The notes: generated by a model not told the origin, from the letters alone. Shown: positions 38,445-47,489, numbered from the stretch's first letter. The stretch: 64,000 bases of DNA from Dactylosporangium fulvum (GCF_025137375.1 NZ_CP073720.1:3806501-3870500); one strand, 5' to 3'. Numbers and translations are program-made.

Positions 38445-40115
38445 AGCCAGGGCACCGACGACCGACATGCCGATCGCCAGCCAGAACACGATGACCAGTC
38501 CGTCGTGGAACGGGCCGGACACCAGGTGCGGGAAGAATTCGCGGCCGGTCAGCGTCGCGGCGTTGGCGGCCGGTAGCTGGCCGAGCAGATTCGGGCCGAG
38601 CAGCGACGCGACCGGGTTGTACCCGAGGAACGCGGCGAACAGTGTCCCGACCGGCGGCAGGCCGGCGATGGTGTGCGCCGCCCCGGGCGGCACGCCCTGT
38701 GCCGTGAGCCCCTGGTCGAGGGTCCCCGGCAGGTGACTGGACAGGCCGGCCACCATCAGGGAGAAGAACACGCCGATCGACAGCACCATGCCGGCGTTCT
38801 GGAACGTGGCCCGCATGCCGGACGCGGTGCCGCGCAGGTGCGCGGGGACGCTCGACATGATCAGCGCCGTGTTCGGCGCGGCGAAGAGCCCGCCGCCGAG
38901 GCCGTTGAGGAACACGAGGGCGGCGAACGCCCAGTAGCTGAAGTCGGTCGGCAGGATCAGCAGGCCGGCGAAGGACAGCGCCATGACGAGCAGGCCGACA
39001 GCGGCGAAGATCCGCTGGCCGTACTTGTCGGACAGGTGTCCGGCGATCGGCCCGGCGGCGAGGAAGCCGACGGTGAGCGGCAGCAGGTAGATGCCCGCCC
39101 ACAGCGGGGTCTCCTCGTAGCGGTAACCGTGCAGCGGCAGCCAGATGCCCTGGAGCCAGATGATGAGCATGAACTGCAGGCCGCCGCGGGCGATCGAGGC
39201 GAGCAGGCCGGCGACGTTGCCCGACGCGAACGCCCGGATCCGGAACAGGCCGAGCGGGAACATCGGCTCGGCGACGCGCCGCTCGATCCAGGTGAACAGC
39301 CCCAGGACGAGCACGCCGCCGATGAGCCCGGCGAGCACCCACGGGTTCGTCCAGCCCTGGCTGTGCCCGCCGTACGGCTGGATGCCGTAGGTGATCGCGG
39401 CCAGCAGCGCGGTGAGGCCGACGGCGAAGGTGAGGTTGCCCCACCAGTCGATGCGCCCGGGCCGGCGCACACCGGTGTCGTGGAGGGAACGGTACGCCCA
39501 GATCGTGCCGATGACGCCGATCGGCACGTTGACCCAGAAGATCGCCCGCCAGTTCCATTCGGCGAGCAGCCCGCCGAGGACGAGGCCGATGAACGAGCCG
39601 GCGATGCCGGCGACGATGTTGACCCCGAGCGCCATGCCGCGCTGGGCGGCGGGGAAGGCGTCGGTGAGGATCGCGGCCGAGTTGGCCATGAGCATCGCGC
39701 CGCCGACGGCCTGCAGCACCCGCCAGCCGATCAGCCAGAGCGCGCCGCCGCCGCCGTCGAACGGGTCGAGGGACAGGGCGATCGAGGTGACCGTGAACAG
39801 CGCGAAGCCCGCGTTGTAGATGCGGACCCGGCCGTACATGTCGCCGAGCCGGCCCAGCGTGACCACCAGGACCGCGCTGACCAGCATGTAGCCCATGAGC
39901 ATCCACAGCAGGTAGCTGACGTTGCCGGGGCTGAGCGGGTCGAGGTGGATGCCGTTGAAGACGGCCGGCAGCGAGATGAGCACGATCGAGGAGTTGATCG
40001 TGGCGATGAGCATGCCGAGTGTCGTGTTCGACAGCGCGACCCACTTGTAGTGCGGGTGCTCCGCGCCGCCGGAGAGCGCGCCGCGGAAGCCGCGCTTCCC
40101 GAGGGTCTCCGTCAC
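38391..40115 (-). CDS. MFS transporter, DHA2 (14-TM drug:H+ antiporter) family
   Basis: The 574-residue protein has about 14 TMs. It shows motif A-like LGRLGDMYGRVRIYNAG, motif C-like AGIAGSFIGLVLGGLLAEW and the DHA2-type NTTLGMLIATINSSIVLISL near the N-terminus. It should export a drug or metabolite using the proton gradient. It is translationally coupled to the upstream marR gene (GTGA overlap, 40112-40115), so it is a typical MarR-controlled efflux pump. The GTG start at 40115 follows from that overlap. Confidence 0.92.
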   Translation of the reverse strand: MTETLGKRGFRGALSGGAEHPHYKWVALSNTTLGMLIATINSSIVLISLPAVFNGIHLDPLSPGNVSYLLWMLMGYMLVSAVLVVTLGRLGDMYGRVRIYNAGFALFTVTSIALSLDPFDGGGGALWLIGWRVLQAVGGAMLMANSAAILTDAFPAAQRGMALGVNIVAGIAGSFIGLVLGGLLAEWNWRAIFWVNVPIGVIGTIWAYRSLHDTGVRRPGRIDWWGNLTFAVGLTALLAAITYGIQPYGGHSQGWTNPWVLAGLIGGVLVLGLFTWIERRVAEPMFPLGLFRIRAFASGNVAGLLASIARGGLQFMLIIWLQGIWLPLHGYRYEETPLWAGIYLLPLTVGFLAAGPIAGHLSDKYGQRIFAAVGLLVMALSFAGLLILPTDFSYWAFAALVFLNGLGGGLFAAPNTALIMSSVPAHLRGTASGMRATFQNAGMVLSIGVFFSLMVAGLSSHLPGTLDQGLTAQGVPPGAAHTIAGLPPVGTLFAAFLGYNPVASLLGPNLLGQLPAANAATLTGREFFPHLVSGPFHDGLVIVFWLAIGMSVVGALASLVKPGLTGQTRQARDG

Positions 40116-40549
40116 TTCGCGAGCCTCTCCAGCGCCGGGAGCGCGGCGGCGATCAGCGCCTGGTCCTCCGGCGGCACGTCGGCGAGCAGCGTGGCGAGGT
40201 GCTCGGCCCGGTGGGCGCGGCGCCGCGCGAGCAGGTCGCGGCCGGCGTCGGTGACGTGGACGAGCACCACCCGCCCGTCGTCCGGGTCGGTGGCGCGGCC
40301 GGTGAACCCGTCCCGCTCGAGGCGCTGGACCAGCTGGCTCATGGCCGGCTGGGTCACGCCCTCGGCTGCGGCGAGTTCGGTGAGCCGCCGGGGACCTTCA
40401 CGCTCCAGGCGCCGCAGCGTCGAGGCGGCCGTGAGGCTGATGTCGTTGGGGGGATTTCCGTGCCGGAGGAGGCTGAAGAGCCGCTCGATGGCGCCGGTCA
40501 GCCGCGCAGGGTCCAGCGCCGTGCGCGGTGCGGTCTCGGCTGCGGGCAT
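40112..40549 (-). CDS. MarR-family transcriptional regulator
   Basis: The 145-residue winged-helix regulator has LTAASTLRRLEREGPRRLTE, the recognition helix QPAMSQLVQRLERDGF and the wing RATDPDDGRVVLVHVTDAG. It is the first gene of an operon with the DHA2 efflux gene, and an AT-rich partial palindrome lies just upstream, so it probably represses both until an exported compound binds. Confidence 0.92.
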   Translation of the reverse strand: MPAAETAPRTALDPARLTGAIERLFSLLRHGNPPNDISLTAASTLRRLEREGPRRLTELAAAEGVTQPAMSQLVQRLERDGFTGRATDPDDGRVVLVHVTDAGRDLLARRRAHRAEHLATLLADVPPEDQALIAAALPALERLAK

Positions 40550-40571
40550 GCCTCAATTCGTATCACGCGCT

Positions 40572-40590
40572 TATAGAAGGGCCTTATGTA
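40572..40590. promoter_or_regulatory. Candidate MarR operator/promoter
   Basis: A 19-bp imperfect palindrome centred on 40581 (tatagaagg-g-ccttatgta, six of nine pairs) lies 23 bp upstream of the marR start in an unusually AT-rich stretch that also could supply the -10 element. Confidence 0.5.
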
Positions 40591-40630
40591 TTGCGATGTA
40601 CCTCACGCGAACCTTCACCCTCGGCGACAG

Positions 40631-40671
40631 CACCGGTCGATGCCCGACACCGCTCTGGGCATCGACCGGTG
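40631..40671 (-). terminator. Perfect 15-bp hairpin after the secreted-protein gene
   Basis: Arms 40631-40645 and 40657-40671 are fully complementary with an 11-nt loop. The hairpin follows the stop of the minus-strand gene that ends at 40692. Confidence 0.75.
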
Positions 40672-40691
40672 CCGCCGTCAGGTCCCGGTGC

Positions 40692-41396
40692 CTAGATGCA
40701 CTTCGGGTTCTCGACGATGGTCAGCCCGTCGACGAGGTTGCCGTAGCCCGCGTCGGTCGACGCGCTCTCCACCGCGGTCAGCGTGACGCGGGTCGAGGTC
40801 TGGTTCGAGCCGGTCTTGTACCAGCCGTAGAGCCGCTTCCACCGCACGTCGTCGGCGGAGTTGCGGTACGCGAAGGTCGAGCCGACGCCGTTGACGCTGC
40901 CGCCGTTCTTCGGCGTGCGGCCGAAGTGGATCTGTGTGGCCTCGACGTCCCTGGCGCCGGACGTGTCCCGGGCCCGGATCCAGAACGACCAGTAGATCTT
41001 CGTGTTCGGCTTGGTCTTGATGTCCTGGTAGATCGAGTTGCCGGAGCCGGTGGCGTTGAGCTCGGCGAACTGCTTGCCGAAGCGGGGCTGCACGCCCTGG
41101 CCGCCGTCCCAGATCTCGATCTGGCCCTTCGGGTCGTCGGTGCGCCACGCCGGCACGTCGTTCTCGTCGAACAGCGCCCAGTCCTGGTTGGTGCCCAGCT
41201 TCGGCGTCTCGAAGCCGCCGTTGACGGTCAGCTCCTTGCAGGCCGCGGCCGGCTTCTTGGCACGCTGCGCGCCGAAGGTCGTGCCGCCGTCACCCGGCCT
41301 GCCGGCCGCGTGGGCCGGGGCACCGACGAGCGTGGCGAACAGCGTCACCGCGCCGACGGCGCTCACAGCGGGCAGGGTGCGGTTGAGCTTGAACAT
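40692..41396 (-). CDS. Small secreted protein with a carbohydrate-binding-like beta-sandwich
   Basis: The 234-residue protein has a signal peptide (about 1-32, ending near APAHAAG), a Gly/Lys-rich spacer and one domain (about 55-234). This starts ELTVNGGFETPKLG, continues FGKQFAELNATGSGNSIYQD and ends in VTLTAVESASTDAGYGN, the layout of DUF642/CBM-like jelly rolls. It probably binds a polysaccharide outside the cell. ATG 41396 was chosen since a GGGGG lies 6 nt before it. Two Cys residues could form a disulfide. A strong hairpin lies in the leader. Confidence 0.8.
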   Translation of the reverse strand: MFKLNRTLPAVSAVGAVTLFATLVGAPAHAAGRPGDGGTTFGAQRAKKPAAACKELTVNGGFETPKLGTNQDWALFDENDVPAWRTDDPKGQIEIWDGGQGVQPRFGKQFAELNATGSGNSIYQDIKTKPNTKIYWSFWIRARDTSGARDVEATQIHFGRTPKNGGSVNGVGSTFAYRNSADDVRWKRLYGWYKTGSNQTSTRVTLTAVESASTDAGYGNLVDGLTIVENPKCI

Positions 41397-41414
41397 GGTC
41401 ATCCCCCGTCGTCC

Positions 41415-41436
41415 GCCACGGCAGCACTGCCGTGGC
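41415..41436 (-). promoter_or_regulatory. Leader hairpin or operator of the secreted-protein gene
   Basis: Perfect 10-bp arms (41415-41424, 41427-41436) around a 2-nt centre sit 19 bp before the start codon, just 5' of the GGGGG ribosome site. It may be a repressor operator or an mRNA structure that controls translation or stability. The rest of 41437-41564 holds an AT-rich promoter-like stretch and no gene. Confidence 0.55.
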
Positions 41437-41564
41437 ACCTCCGACGGAGAGCCAAACATGGCCGCCTGCGGAAATTCGGGCGTATGCCATAAAATCCGCG
41501 TTTCGGGCAGAGTTGGCGGGCCGTTCCGCGGCTTTCCGGACCCGGGTGGCTTGTGCGGCGCCGC

Positions 41565-42737
41565 TCACGCGGCTTTCGCCGCGCGTCTGCGCAGGTAGAA
41601 GCGGGCGAGAGGTTCGGCGGCCCGGGCGAGGAGCGGGCCCAGGACGGCCAGCATCAGCACGTACGCCGCGGCGAGCGGGCCGAGTCCGGCGTTGGCGCCC
41701 GCGGCGACCGCGAGCCCCGCGATGACGATGTTGAACTCACCGCGGGGCAGCAGCGCCGCACCCGCCCGGGCCCGGCCGGTCAGTGCCACCCCGGCCCGTC
41801 CCGCCGCGATCCAGCCGGTCACCAGCTTCGACAGCATGCCGCACACCGCGAGGATCGCCGCGACGCCGAGGACCGGCGGCAGCGCCCGCGGGTCGGTCTG
41901 CAGACCGAAGAAGACGAAGAACACCGCCGCGAACAGGTCCCGCAGCGGGGTCAGCAGCTCCCGGGCGGTGTGCGCGAGCGGCCCCGACAGCGCGATGCCG
42001 ACCAGGAACGCCCCGACCGCCGCCGACACCTGCAGCAGCTCGGCGACGCCGGCGACGAGCACCGTCAGGCCCAGCACCTTCAGCAGCAGCACCTCGTCGC
42101 TCTCGCTGGCGACGAAGCGCTCCACGATGTGCCCGAACCGCAGCGCGACGATGAGCACGAAGCTGATCGTGGCGGCGGCGATGGCGAGGGTCACGGTGCC
42201 GCCCAGCAGGCCCACGCCGGCCAGCAGGGCCGTGAGGATCGGCAGGTACAGCGCCATCATCAGGTCCTCGAAGACCAGCAGCGACAGCACGACCGGCGTC
42301 TCCCGGTTGCCGAGCCAGCCGAGGTCGTTGAGCACCTTCGCGGTGATCCCGGACGAGGTGACGTAGGTGATGCCGCCCAGCGCGACCGCGCCGACGACAC
42401 CCCAGCCGAGGATCAGCGCGGCGGCCACGCCCGGTGCGGCGTTGAGGACCAGGTCGATCAGGCCGGCCGGCGCCGACGAGCGCAGCGTGCCGACGAGCTC
42501 GGGCGCGGTGTACTCCAGGCCGAGCGTGAACAGCAGCAGGATCACGCCGATCTCGGCCCCGGCGGAGATGAACTCGGTGCTCGTCGTCAGCGGCAGGATG
42601 CCGCCGACGCCGAACGCCAGCCCGGCGATCAGGTACAGCGGGACCGGCGAGATCGAGAACCGCAGCGACAGGGCCCCGAGGAGCCCGAGCGCGAGGATGA
42701 TGGCGCCGAGCTCGACGAGGATCGTGTCGTGATGCAC
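41565..42737 (-). CDS. CPA2-type cation:proton antiporter (KhtU-like)
   Basis: The 390-residue membrane protein has about 12 TMs. It shows VELGAIILALGLLGALSLRF, GVILLLFTLGLEYTAPEL, LLVFEDLMMALYLPILTAL with the conserved acidic residues of the transport core, and LPRGEFNIVIAGLAVA. It belongs to the KefB/KhtU group that exchanges K+ (or Na+) for H+. It lacks a fused C-terminal RCK domain; that domain is the separate gene 8 bp upstream. The pair should relieve high K+ or alkaline stress. Confidence 0.9.
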   Translation of the reverse strand: MHHDTILVELGAIILALGLLGALSLRFSISPVPLYLIAGLAFGVGGILPLTTSTEFISAGAEIGVILLLFTLGLEYTAPELVGTLRSSAPAGLIDLVLNAAPGVAAALILGWGVVGAVALGGITYVTSSGITAKVLNDLGWLGNRETPVVLSLLVFEDLMMALYLPILTALLAGVGLLGGTVTLAIAAATISFVLIVALRFGHIVERFVASESDEVLLLKVLGLTVLVAGVAELLQVSAAVGAFLVGIALSGPLAHTARELLTPLRDLFAAVFFVFFGLQTDPRALPPVLGVAAILAVCGMLSKLVTGWIAAGRAGVALTGRARAGAALLPRGEFNIVIAGLAVAAGANAGLGPLAAAYVLMLAVLGPLLARAAEPLARFYLRRRAAKAA

Positions 42738-42745
42738 GGGCCGGC

Positions 42746-43228
42746 CTATCCGTCCGTGAGGAGCGTGGCGACACCCTCGGTCCCGGCGGCCGTGCCCACG
42801 ACGACGACCAGGTCACCGGCGTGCAGCCCGAAGTCGGGCCGCGGGCTGGCGATGACCTCGCTGCCCCGCACGACGGCGACGATCGACGCGCCGGTGCGGG
42901 TGCGGGCCCTGGTGTCGCCGAGGGCCCGCCCGGCGTACGGGGAACCGGGGGTGATCACGAGCTGCTCGGTGACGAGGCCGGCGACCTGCCGCTGCATCTC
43001 GGCGAGCTGCTCGACGATCCGGGCGGTGCCGAGGTATTCGGCCAGCGCGTTGGCCTCGTCGGCGGCCAGTGCGACCGACACGACGCTGGTGTCAGGGTCC
43101 TCTTTGTCGTAGATGACCAGGTCGCGCCGACCGCTGCGGTGGGAGACGATGCCGATGCGCCGGCCGCGGGCGGTGGTCACCACATGGCTCGTGCCGATGC
43201 CGGGCAGGTCGGTGCGCTGGACGTCCAT
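42746..43228 (-). CDS. TrkA-C domain regulatory subunit of the antiporter (KhtT-like)
   Basis: The 160-residue soluble protein has an N-terminal domain (about 1-75, DLPGIGTSHVVTTARGRRIG) and a C-terminal RCK_C/TrkA-C domain (about 78-160, LVTEQLVITPGSPYAGRALG, GLHAGDLVVVVGT). In Bacillus the KhtT RCK_C domain binds c-di-AMP and gates KhtU, so the same control is likely. It lies directly before the antiporter gene (8-bp gap). ATG 43228 was chosen. Confidence 0.88.
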   Translation of the reverse strand: MDVQRTDLPGIGTSHVVTTARGRRIGIVSHRSGRRDLVIYDKEDPDTSVVSVALAADEANALAEYLGTARIVEQLAEMQRQVAGLVTEQLVITPGSPYAGRALGDTRARTRTGASIVAVVRGSEVIASPRPDFGLHAGDLVVVVGTAAGTEGVATLLTDG

Positions 43229-43265
43229 AGCCCATGGTACCGAACAGTGGATCTTTCTCCCGGTT

Positions 43266-44015
43266 TTACCCTTGCAGGGCGGTCGCCAGGTCGCGGCTCG
43301 CGCGGAGGACACAGGCGGCGACCTCCTCGGCGTGGTCGTCGGTCAGCCGGGCCAGCGGCACGACGCAGCTGATCGCGTCGGTCACCGGGCCGCTGGTGGA
43401 GGGCACCGCGGCGGCGATGCAGCCGACGCCGGGGACCATCTGCCCGCGCTCGTACGCCCAGCCGCGCGCCCGGCACTCGGCCAGTTCGTCGAACAACGCG
43501 GCCCGGTCGACGACCGAGTCGACGGTGTGCGCCTCGATCCCCTGGTCGAGGATCGCCTCCACCTCCGCCCGGCTGCGGTGCGCCAGGATCGCCCGCCCGC
43601 TGGCGGGGCCGTGGGCCGGCATCCGCTTGCCGACGACCGGCCCGACGAGGTCGTGCGTCGCCTCGCGGCCGGCCAGGCAGACGATCGCCGTGCCGTCGAG
43701 ACGGACCAGCCGGAACGACTCGTCGACCTGGTCGCGGGCCCGGGACAGGACCGGCCCGGCGAGCCGGACGGCCCGGTCGCCGCCGAGGAACGCGCTGCCG
43801 GGCCGCAGGGCGGCGACCCCGATCGCGAAGGTGGCGCGGTCGAGGCCGTCGGCGGGCCGGGCGTCGACCCAGCCGCGGTCGACGAGCTGCTTGAGCCGGC
43901 CACGGAGCACGTTGGGCGGCAGCCCGACCTGGCGCACCAGGGCGTCGAACGTCATCCGGTCGGGGGCGGCAGCGAGTCGCTCGAGCAGGTCGAGAGTCGG
44001 GCTCTCAGTTCCCAT
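43266..44015 (-). CDS. IclR-family transcriptional regulator
   Basis: The 249-residue regulator has a winged-helix N-terminus (about 5-65, MTFDALVRQVGLPPNVLRGR) and the IclR effector domain (about 75-249) with PVVGKRMPAHGPASGRAILA, RARGWAYERGQMVPGVGCIA and the C-terminal LTDDHAEEVAACVL helix. The ligand is unknown. ATG 44015 was chosen, and a palindrome 6 bp upstream suggests autoregulation. It lies between the lysX and antiporter genes, all on the minus strand. No metabolic operon is adjacent, so its other targets are unclear. Confidence 0.88.
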   Translation of the reverse strand: MGTESPTLDLLERLAAAPDRMTFDALVRQVGLPPNVLRGRLKQLVDRGWVDARPADGLDRATFAIGVAALRPGSAFLGGDRAVRLAGPVLSRARDQVDESFRLVRLDGTAIVCLAGREATHDLVGPVVGKRMPAHGPASGRAILAHRSRAEVEAILDQGIEAHTVDSVVDRAALFDELAECRARGWAYERGQMVPGVGCIAAAVPSTSGPVTDAISCVVPLARLTDDHAEEVAACVLRASRDLATALQG

Positions 44016-44020
44016 GCGGC

Positions 44021-44051
44021 ACTGTTCCCATCTGCGATCCCCCGGAACAGT
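44021..44051. promoter_or_regulatory. Candidate IclR operator
   Basis: Perfect 8-bp inverted repeat ACTGTTCC (44021-44028) and GGAACAGT (44044-44051) with a 15-bp centre, lying between the lysX stop and the IclR start. The size and position suit an autoregulatory site. Confidence 0.6.
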
Positions 44052-44052
44052 T

Positions 44053-47000
44053 TCACCTTGCCCGTGTCGTCTTGACAAGCGGGAACGGCAACGTCTCGCG
44101 GATCGAACGGCCGGTCAGCAGCATCACGAGCCGGTCGACGCCCAGGCCCAGCCCGCCGCTGGGCGGCATCGCGAACTCGAACGCGTCGAGGAAGTCCTCG
44201 TCGAGCTCCATCGCCTCCGGGTCGCCGGCCGCGGCCCGCAGCGACTGGGCGGTCAGCCGGGCTCGCAGCTCGACCGGGTCGACGAGCTCGGTGTAGGCGG
44301 TGCCGAGCTCCATCCCGAACGCGACGAGGTCCCACCGCTCCGCCAGCCGCGGATCGGCGCGGTGCTGGCGGGTCAGCGGCGACACGTCGACCGGGAAGTC
44401 GGCGTAGAACGTCGGCCGCACGGTCGTGCCCTCGACCAGGTGCTCGTACAGCTCCAGCACCAGCTGCCCGTGCGTCCACCCCTCCTGCCAGGCGATGCCG
44501 AGCTTGTCGGCGAGCTGCCGCAGGTCCACGACCGTCATGTCCGGCGTCACGGACGTGCCCGCCGCCTCCGACACCGCGGTGTAGACGGGCACCACCGGCC
44601 ACTCGTCGCGCAGGTCCACGACGTCGTCGCCGCGCCGCAGCACGGGGTCGTCGCCGGCCGCCGCGAGGATCAGGTCGCGCACCAGGCCGCGCATCGTCGT
44701 GTAGTCGCCGTACGCCTCATACGCCTCGAGCATCGTGAACTCGGGGTTGTGGGTGGCGTCGACGCCCTCGTTGCGGAAGTTGCGGCCGATCTCGAAGACC
44801 CGCTCGACCCCGCCCACGGCGAGACGCTTGAGGTACAGCTCCGGCGCGATCCGCAGATAGAGTCGCATGTCGTAGGCGTTGCTGTGGGTGACGAACGGCC
44901 GCGCGTTGGCGCCGCCGTGCACCGGCTGCAGCACCGGGGTCTCCACCTCGACGAAGCCCCGCTCGTGCAGGACGCGCCGCAGCGCGAAGCCCACCGCGGA
45001 CCGGGTGCGCACCATGGCCCGGGCGTCCTGGTTGACGATCAGGTCGACGTGCCGCTGCCGGACCAGCGCCTCCGCGTCGGCCATGCCCTTGTACTTGTCG
45101 GGCAGCGGCCGCAGGCACTTCGCCGTCAGCTGCCAGGCGTCGGCGAACACCGACAACTCGCCCCGCCGCGACGTGCCCACCTCACCGGTCACGCCGACGT
45201 GGTCGCCGAGGTCGACGGTCCCGGCGAACCCGGCGCTGTGCTCCCCGGACAGCAGCACCTGGAGGTCACCGGTCCAGTCGCGCAGCGTAGCGAAGCACAG
45301 CCCGCCGTGGTGGCGCAGCCGCACCACCCGCCCGGCGACGCCGACCCGGTCGCCGGTGTGCGTGTCGGGCGGCAGGTCCGGGTGCGCGGCCCGGACCGCG
45401 GCGAGGGTATGGGTGCGGCCGAACCCCGGCGGGTACGGCTCCACGCCCGACGCCCGCAGCGCGTCGACCTTCGCGAGCCGGACGCGCGTCTGCTCGGGCA
45501 CCCGGCGCTCCGCGGCCGGCTGCTGCCGCGGCTGCGGTGTCCCGGTCGCCGGCCCGGTCACGATCAGCTCGCGGCGCAGCTCCGGCGCCGGCGCCGTCGC
45601 GCCCCGGCGCAGCAGCGTGCGCAGCCGCGGCACCACGACGAACCCCTCGGCGGCGCCGGACGCGAGCCCCACCTTCGCCAGGTCGCGCACGTCCTCGAAG
45701 CACAGGAACCGGGGCAGCCACTGCGGGTTGTACTTCACGTTCGACCGGTACAGCGACTCCAGCTGGAACCAGCGCGACGCGAACAGCAGGACCCGCCGCC
45801 ACAGCCGCAGCACCGGCCCGGCCCCGATCCGCGCGCCCTCCTCGAACGCCGCCCGGAACACCGCGAAGTTCAGCGACACCCGCTCGACCCCCAGCTGTGG
45901 CGCCTGGCGCATGAGGGTCGCCACCATGAACTCGATCAGCCCGTTGTCGGAGCTGCGGTCCCGCCGCATCAGGTCGAGCGACAGCCCGATGCCGCCCCAC
46001 GGCGTGAACGACAGCAGCGCCACCTCCCGCCCCTCGCGGTCATACGCCTCGACCAGCACACACCGCCCGTCGTTCGGGTCGCCGAGCCGGCCCAGCGCCA
46101 TCGAGAACCCGCGCTCCGTCTCGGTGTCCCGCCACCGCGCGGCGAGCTCGATGATCCGGCCCATCTCCGCGGCGCCGATCTCCGCGTGGCGGCGGATCCG
46201 CACCGTGTATCCGGCCCGCTCGACCCGGTGCACCGCCTGCCGGACCTGCCGCAGCCGCGGTGCGTCGAGGTCGAAGTCCCGCACGTGCAGGATCGCCTCG
46301 TCGCCGAGCTCGAGCACCCGCAGCCCGGCCCGGGCGAACGCGGTCGCGCCCTCCTCGCTCGTGCCCATCACCGCGGGCGTCCACGCATACTCCCGGGCCT
46401 CCCGCAGCCACGCCTCGATCGCCGGTGGCCACGCCTCGGGCGGGCCGAGCGGGTCGCCGCTGGCCAGCGACACGCCGAACACGACCCGGTAGGTGACCGC
46501 GGCCCGGCCCGTCGGCGAGAAGAGGACCTCCTTGTCGCGGCGCGTCGCGAAGTATCCGAGCGAGTCGCGCTCCCCGTGCTCGGCGAGCAGCTCGCGGATC
46601 CGCCGCTCCTCGTCGGTGTCGAGCGCCGCGATCATCCGCTGCGAGCGCAGCAGCGCGAACAGCGCGGTGAACAGCGCGATCGCGCCGAACGCGCCGAGGA
46701 CCAGATTGACCCAGCCCGGCGCCCGGCCGTGCCGCCCGACGTCGAACGCGAAGGCCCCGCCGAGGACGATCCGGCCGCTGTACGCGAGCCGGGCCGCACC
46801 CGGCCCCAGCGACCCCGGGAACATCTCCACCAGTCCCCACCCGGTGACCGTGAACACCGAGAGCAGCACGGCGAGCGTGGCGAGCGCCTTCGGCAGGCTG
46901 GCCCGCTGCACCTTCGCCCGGAACTCGCCGCGGGCCAGCCACAGCAGCACCAGCAGCACGGCGGTGACGGCGACATTGGTGTAGGCCGCACCCACCCCGT

Positions 47001-47349
47001 GCCACGGCAGCCGCAACTCCCGCGCCTCGGCGCCGCGCTCGCCGACGTCGGACAGGAAGAACACGTCATAGAGCATCTGGAGCCCGAAGAAGGTGGCGAG
47101 CAGCCAGTACGTGACGTGCTTGCGGTTGTGCACCCCGGCGGCGAGCGTCGCGAGGAACGCCGCATAGCCGAGGTTTGCCGGTGCCGGGACGAGCAGCGCG
47201 TCGACCGTGGCGCGGACCGGGTGGACCCGCGCGCCGAGCGCCGCACTGACCGCGGCGCTGGCGCAGAGCGCGGCGACGACGAGCAGCCCGACGGCATACC
47301 AGTCCGGCACCCGCCGCGTGACACGGCCCAGTCCGCTGCCCAGGGTCAT
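44053..47349 (-). CDS. lysX: LysX: fused phosphatidylglycerol lysyltransferase and lysyl-tRNA synthetase
   Basis: The 1098-residue protein has an N-terminal membrane domain (about 10-245, six to seven TMs), a DUF2156 aminoacyl-transferase domain (about 250-590, RGFSMALGRLGDPNDGRCVL, SLDLMRRDRSSDNGLIEFM), an OB-fold (about 665-760) and a class II synthetase core (motif 2 FEIGRNFRNEGVDATHNPEF, motif 3 GLGLGVDRLVMLL). The synthetase part charges tRNA-Lys and the transferase part moves lysine to phosphatidylglycerol, lowering surface charge and protecting against cationic peptides, as known for Mycobacterium LysX. Its ATG overlaps the stop of a short PARG-like reading frame. Confidence 0.95.
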   Translation of the reverse strand: MTLGSGLGRVTRRVPDWYAVGLLVVAALCASAAVSAALGARVHPVRATVDALLVPAPANLGYAAFLATLAAGVHNRKHVTYWLLATFFGLQMLYDVFFLSDVGERGAEARELRLPWHGVGAAYTNVAVTAVLLVLLWLARGEFRAKVQRASLPKALATLAVLLSVFTVTGWGLVEMFPGSLGPGAARLAYSGRIVLGGAFAFDVGRHGRAPGWVNLVLGAFGAIALFTALFALLRSQRMIAALDTDEERRIRELLAEHGERDSLGYFATRRDKEVLFSPTGRAAVTYRVVFGVSLASGDPLGPPEAWPPAIEAWLREAREYAWTPAVMGTSEEGATAFARAGLRVLELGDEAILHVRDFDLDAPRLRQVRQAVHRVERAGYTVRIRRHAEIGAAEMGRIIELAARWRDTETERGFSMALGRLGDPNDGRCVLVEAYDREGREVALLSFTPWGGIGLSLDLMRRDRSSDNGLIEFMVATLMRQAPQLGVERVSLNFAVFRAAFEEGARIGAGPVLRLWRRVLLFASRWFQLESLYRSNVKYNPQWLPRFLCFEDVRDLAKVGLASGAAEGFVVVPRLRTLLRRGATAPAPELRRELIVTGPATGTPQPRQQPAAERRVPEQTRVRLAKVDALRASGVEPYPPGFGRTHTLAAVRAAHPDLPPDTHTGDRVGVAGRVVRLRHHGGLCFATLRDWTGDLQVLLSGEHSAGFAGTVDLGDHVGVTGEVGTSRRGELSVFADAWQLTAKCLRPLPDKYKGMADAEALVRQRHVDLIVNQDARAMVRTRSAVGFALRRVLHERGFVEVETPVLQPVHGGANARPFVTHSNAYDMRLYLRIAPELYLKRLAVGGVERVFEIGRNFRNEGVDATHNPEFTMLEAYEAYGDYTTMRGLVRDLILAAAGDDPVLRRGDDVVDLRDEWPVVPVYTAVSEAAGTSVTPDMTVVDLRQLADKLGIAWQEGWTHGQLVLELYEHLVEGTTVRPTFYADFPVDVSPLTRQHRADPRLAERWDLVAFGMELGTAYTELVDPVELRARLTAQSLRAAAGDPEAMELDEDFLDAFEFAMPPSGGLGLGVDRLVMLLTGRSIRETLPFPLVKTTRAR

Positions 47350-47489
47350 CGCGGCACCTCCCGGACCGCTCCGGCCACGTCGTCGGCGAGGTCGACGCGG
47401 CCGGACGGCCCGTCATACCATCCGCGGTCGACGATGGCCAGGGTGTCGTGCGCGATCGCGCGTAGCCGTCTGCTCACGGCGCTCATCAT
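47346..47489 (-). pseudogene. N-terminal stump of a TIGR02452-type (microbial PARG-like) gene, coupled to lysX
   Basis: A 47-residue frame (SRRLRAIAHDTLAIVDRGWY, then GPSGRVDLADDV) closely resembles the start of TIGR02452/microbial PARG proteins, which hydrolyse ADP-ribose chains and are usually about 250-300 residues. After residue 47 it stops at TGA that overlaps the lysX ATG (ATGA). The macrodomain and its catalytic residues are absent. It is either a truncated relic or a short coupled leader peptide for lysX. Bases 47490-47531 show nothing else. Confidence 0.6.
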
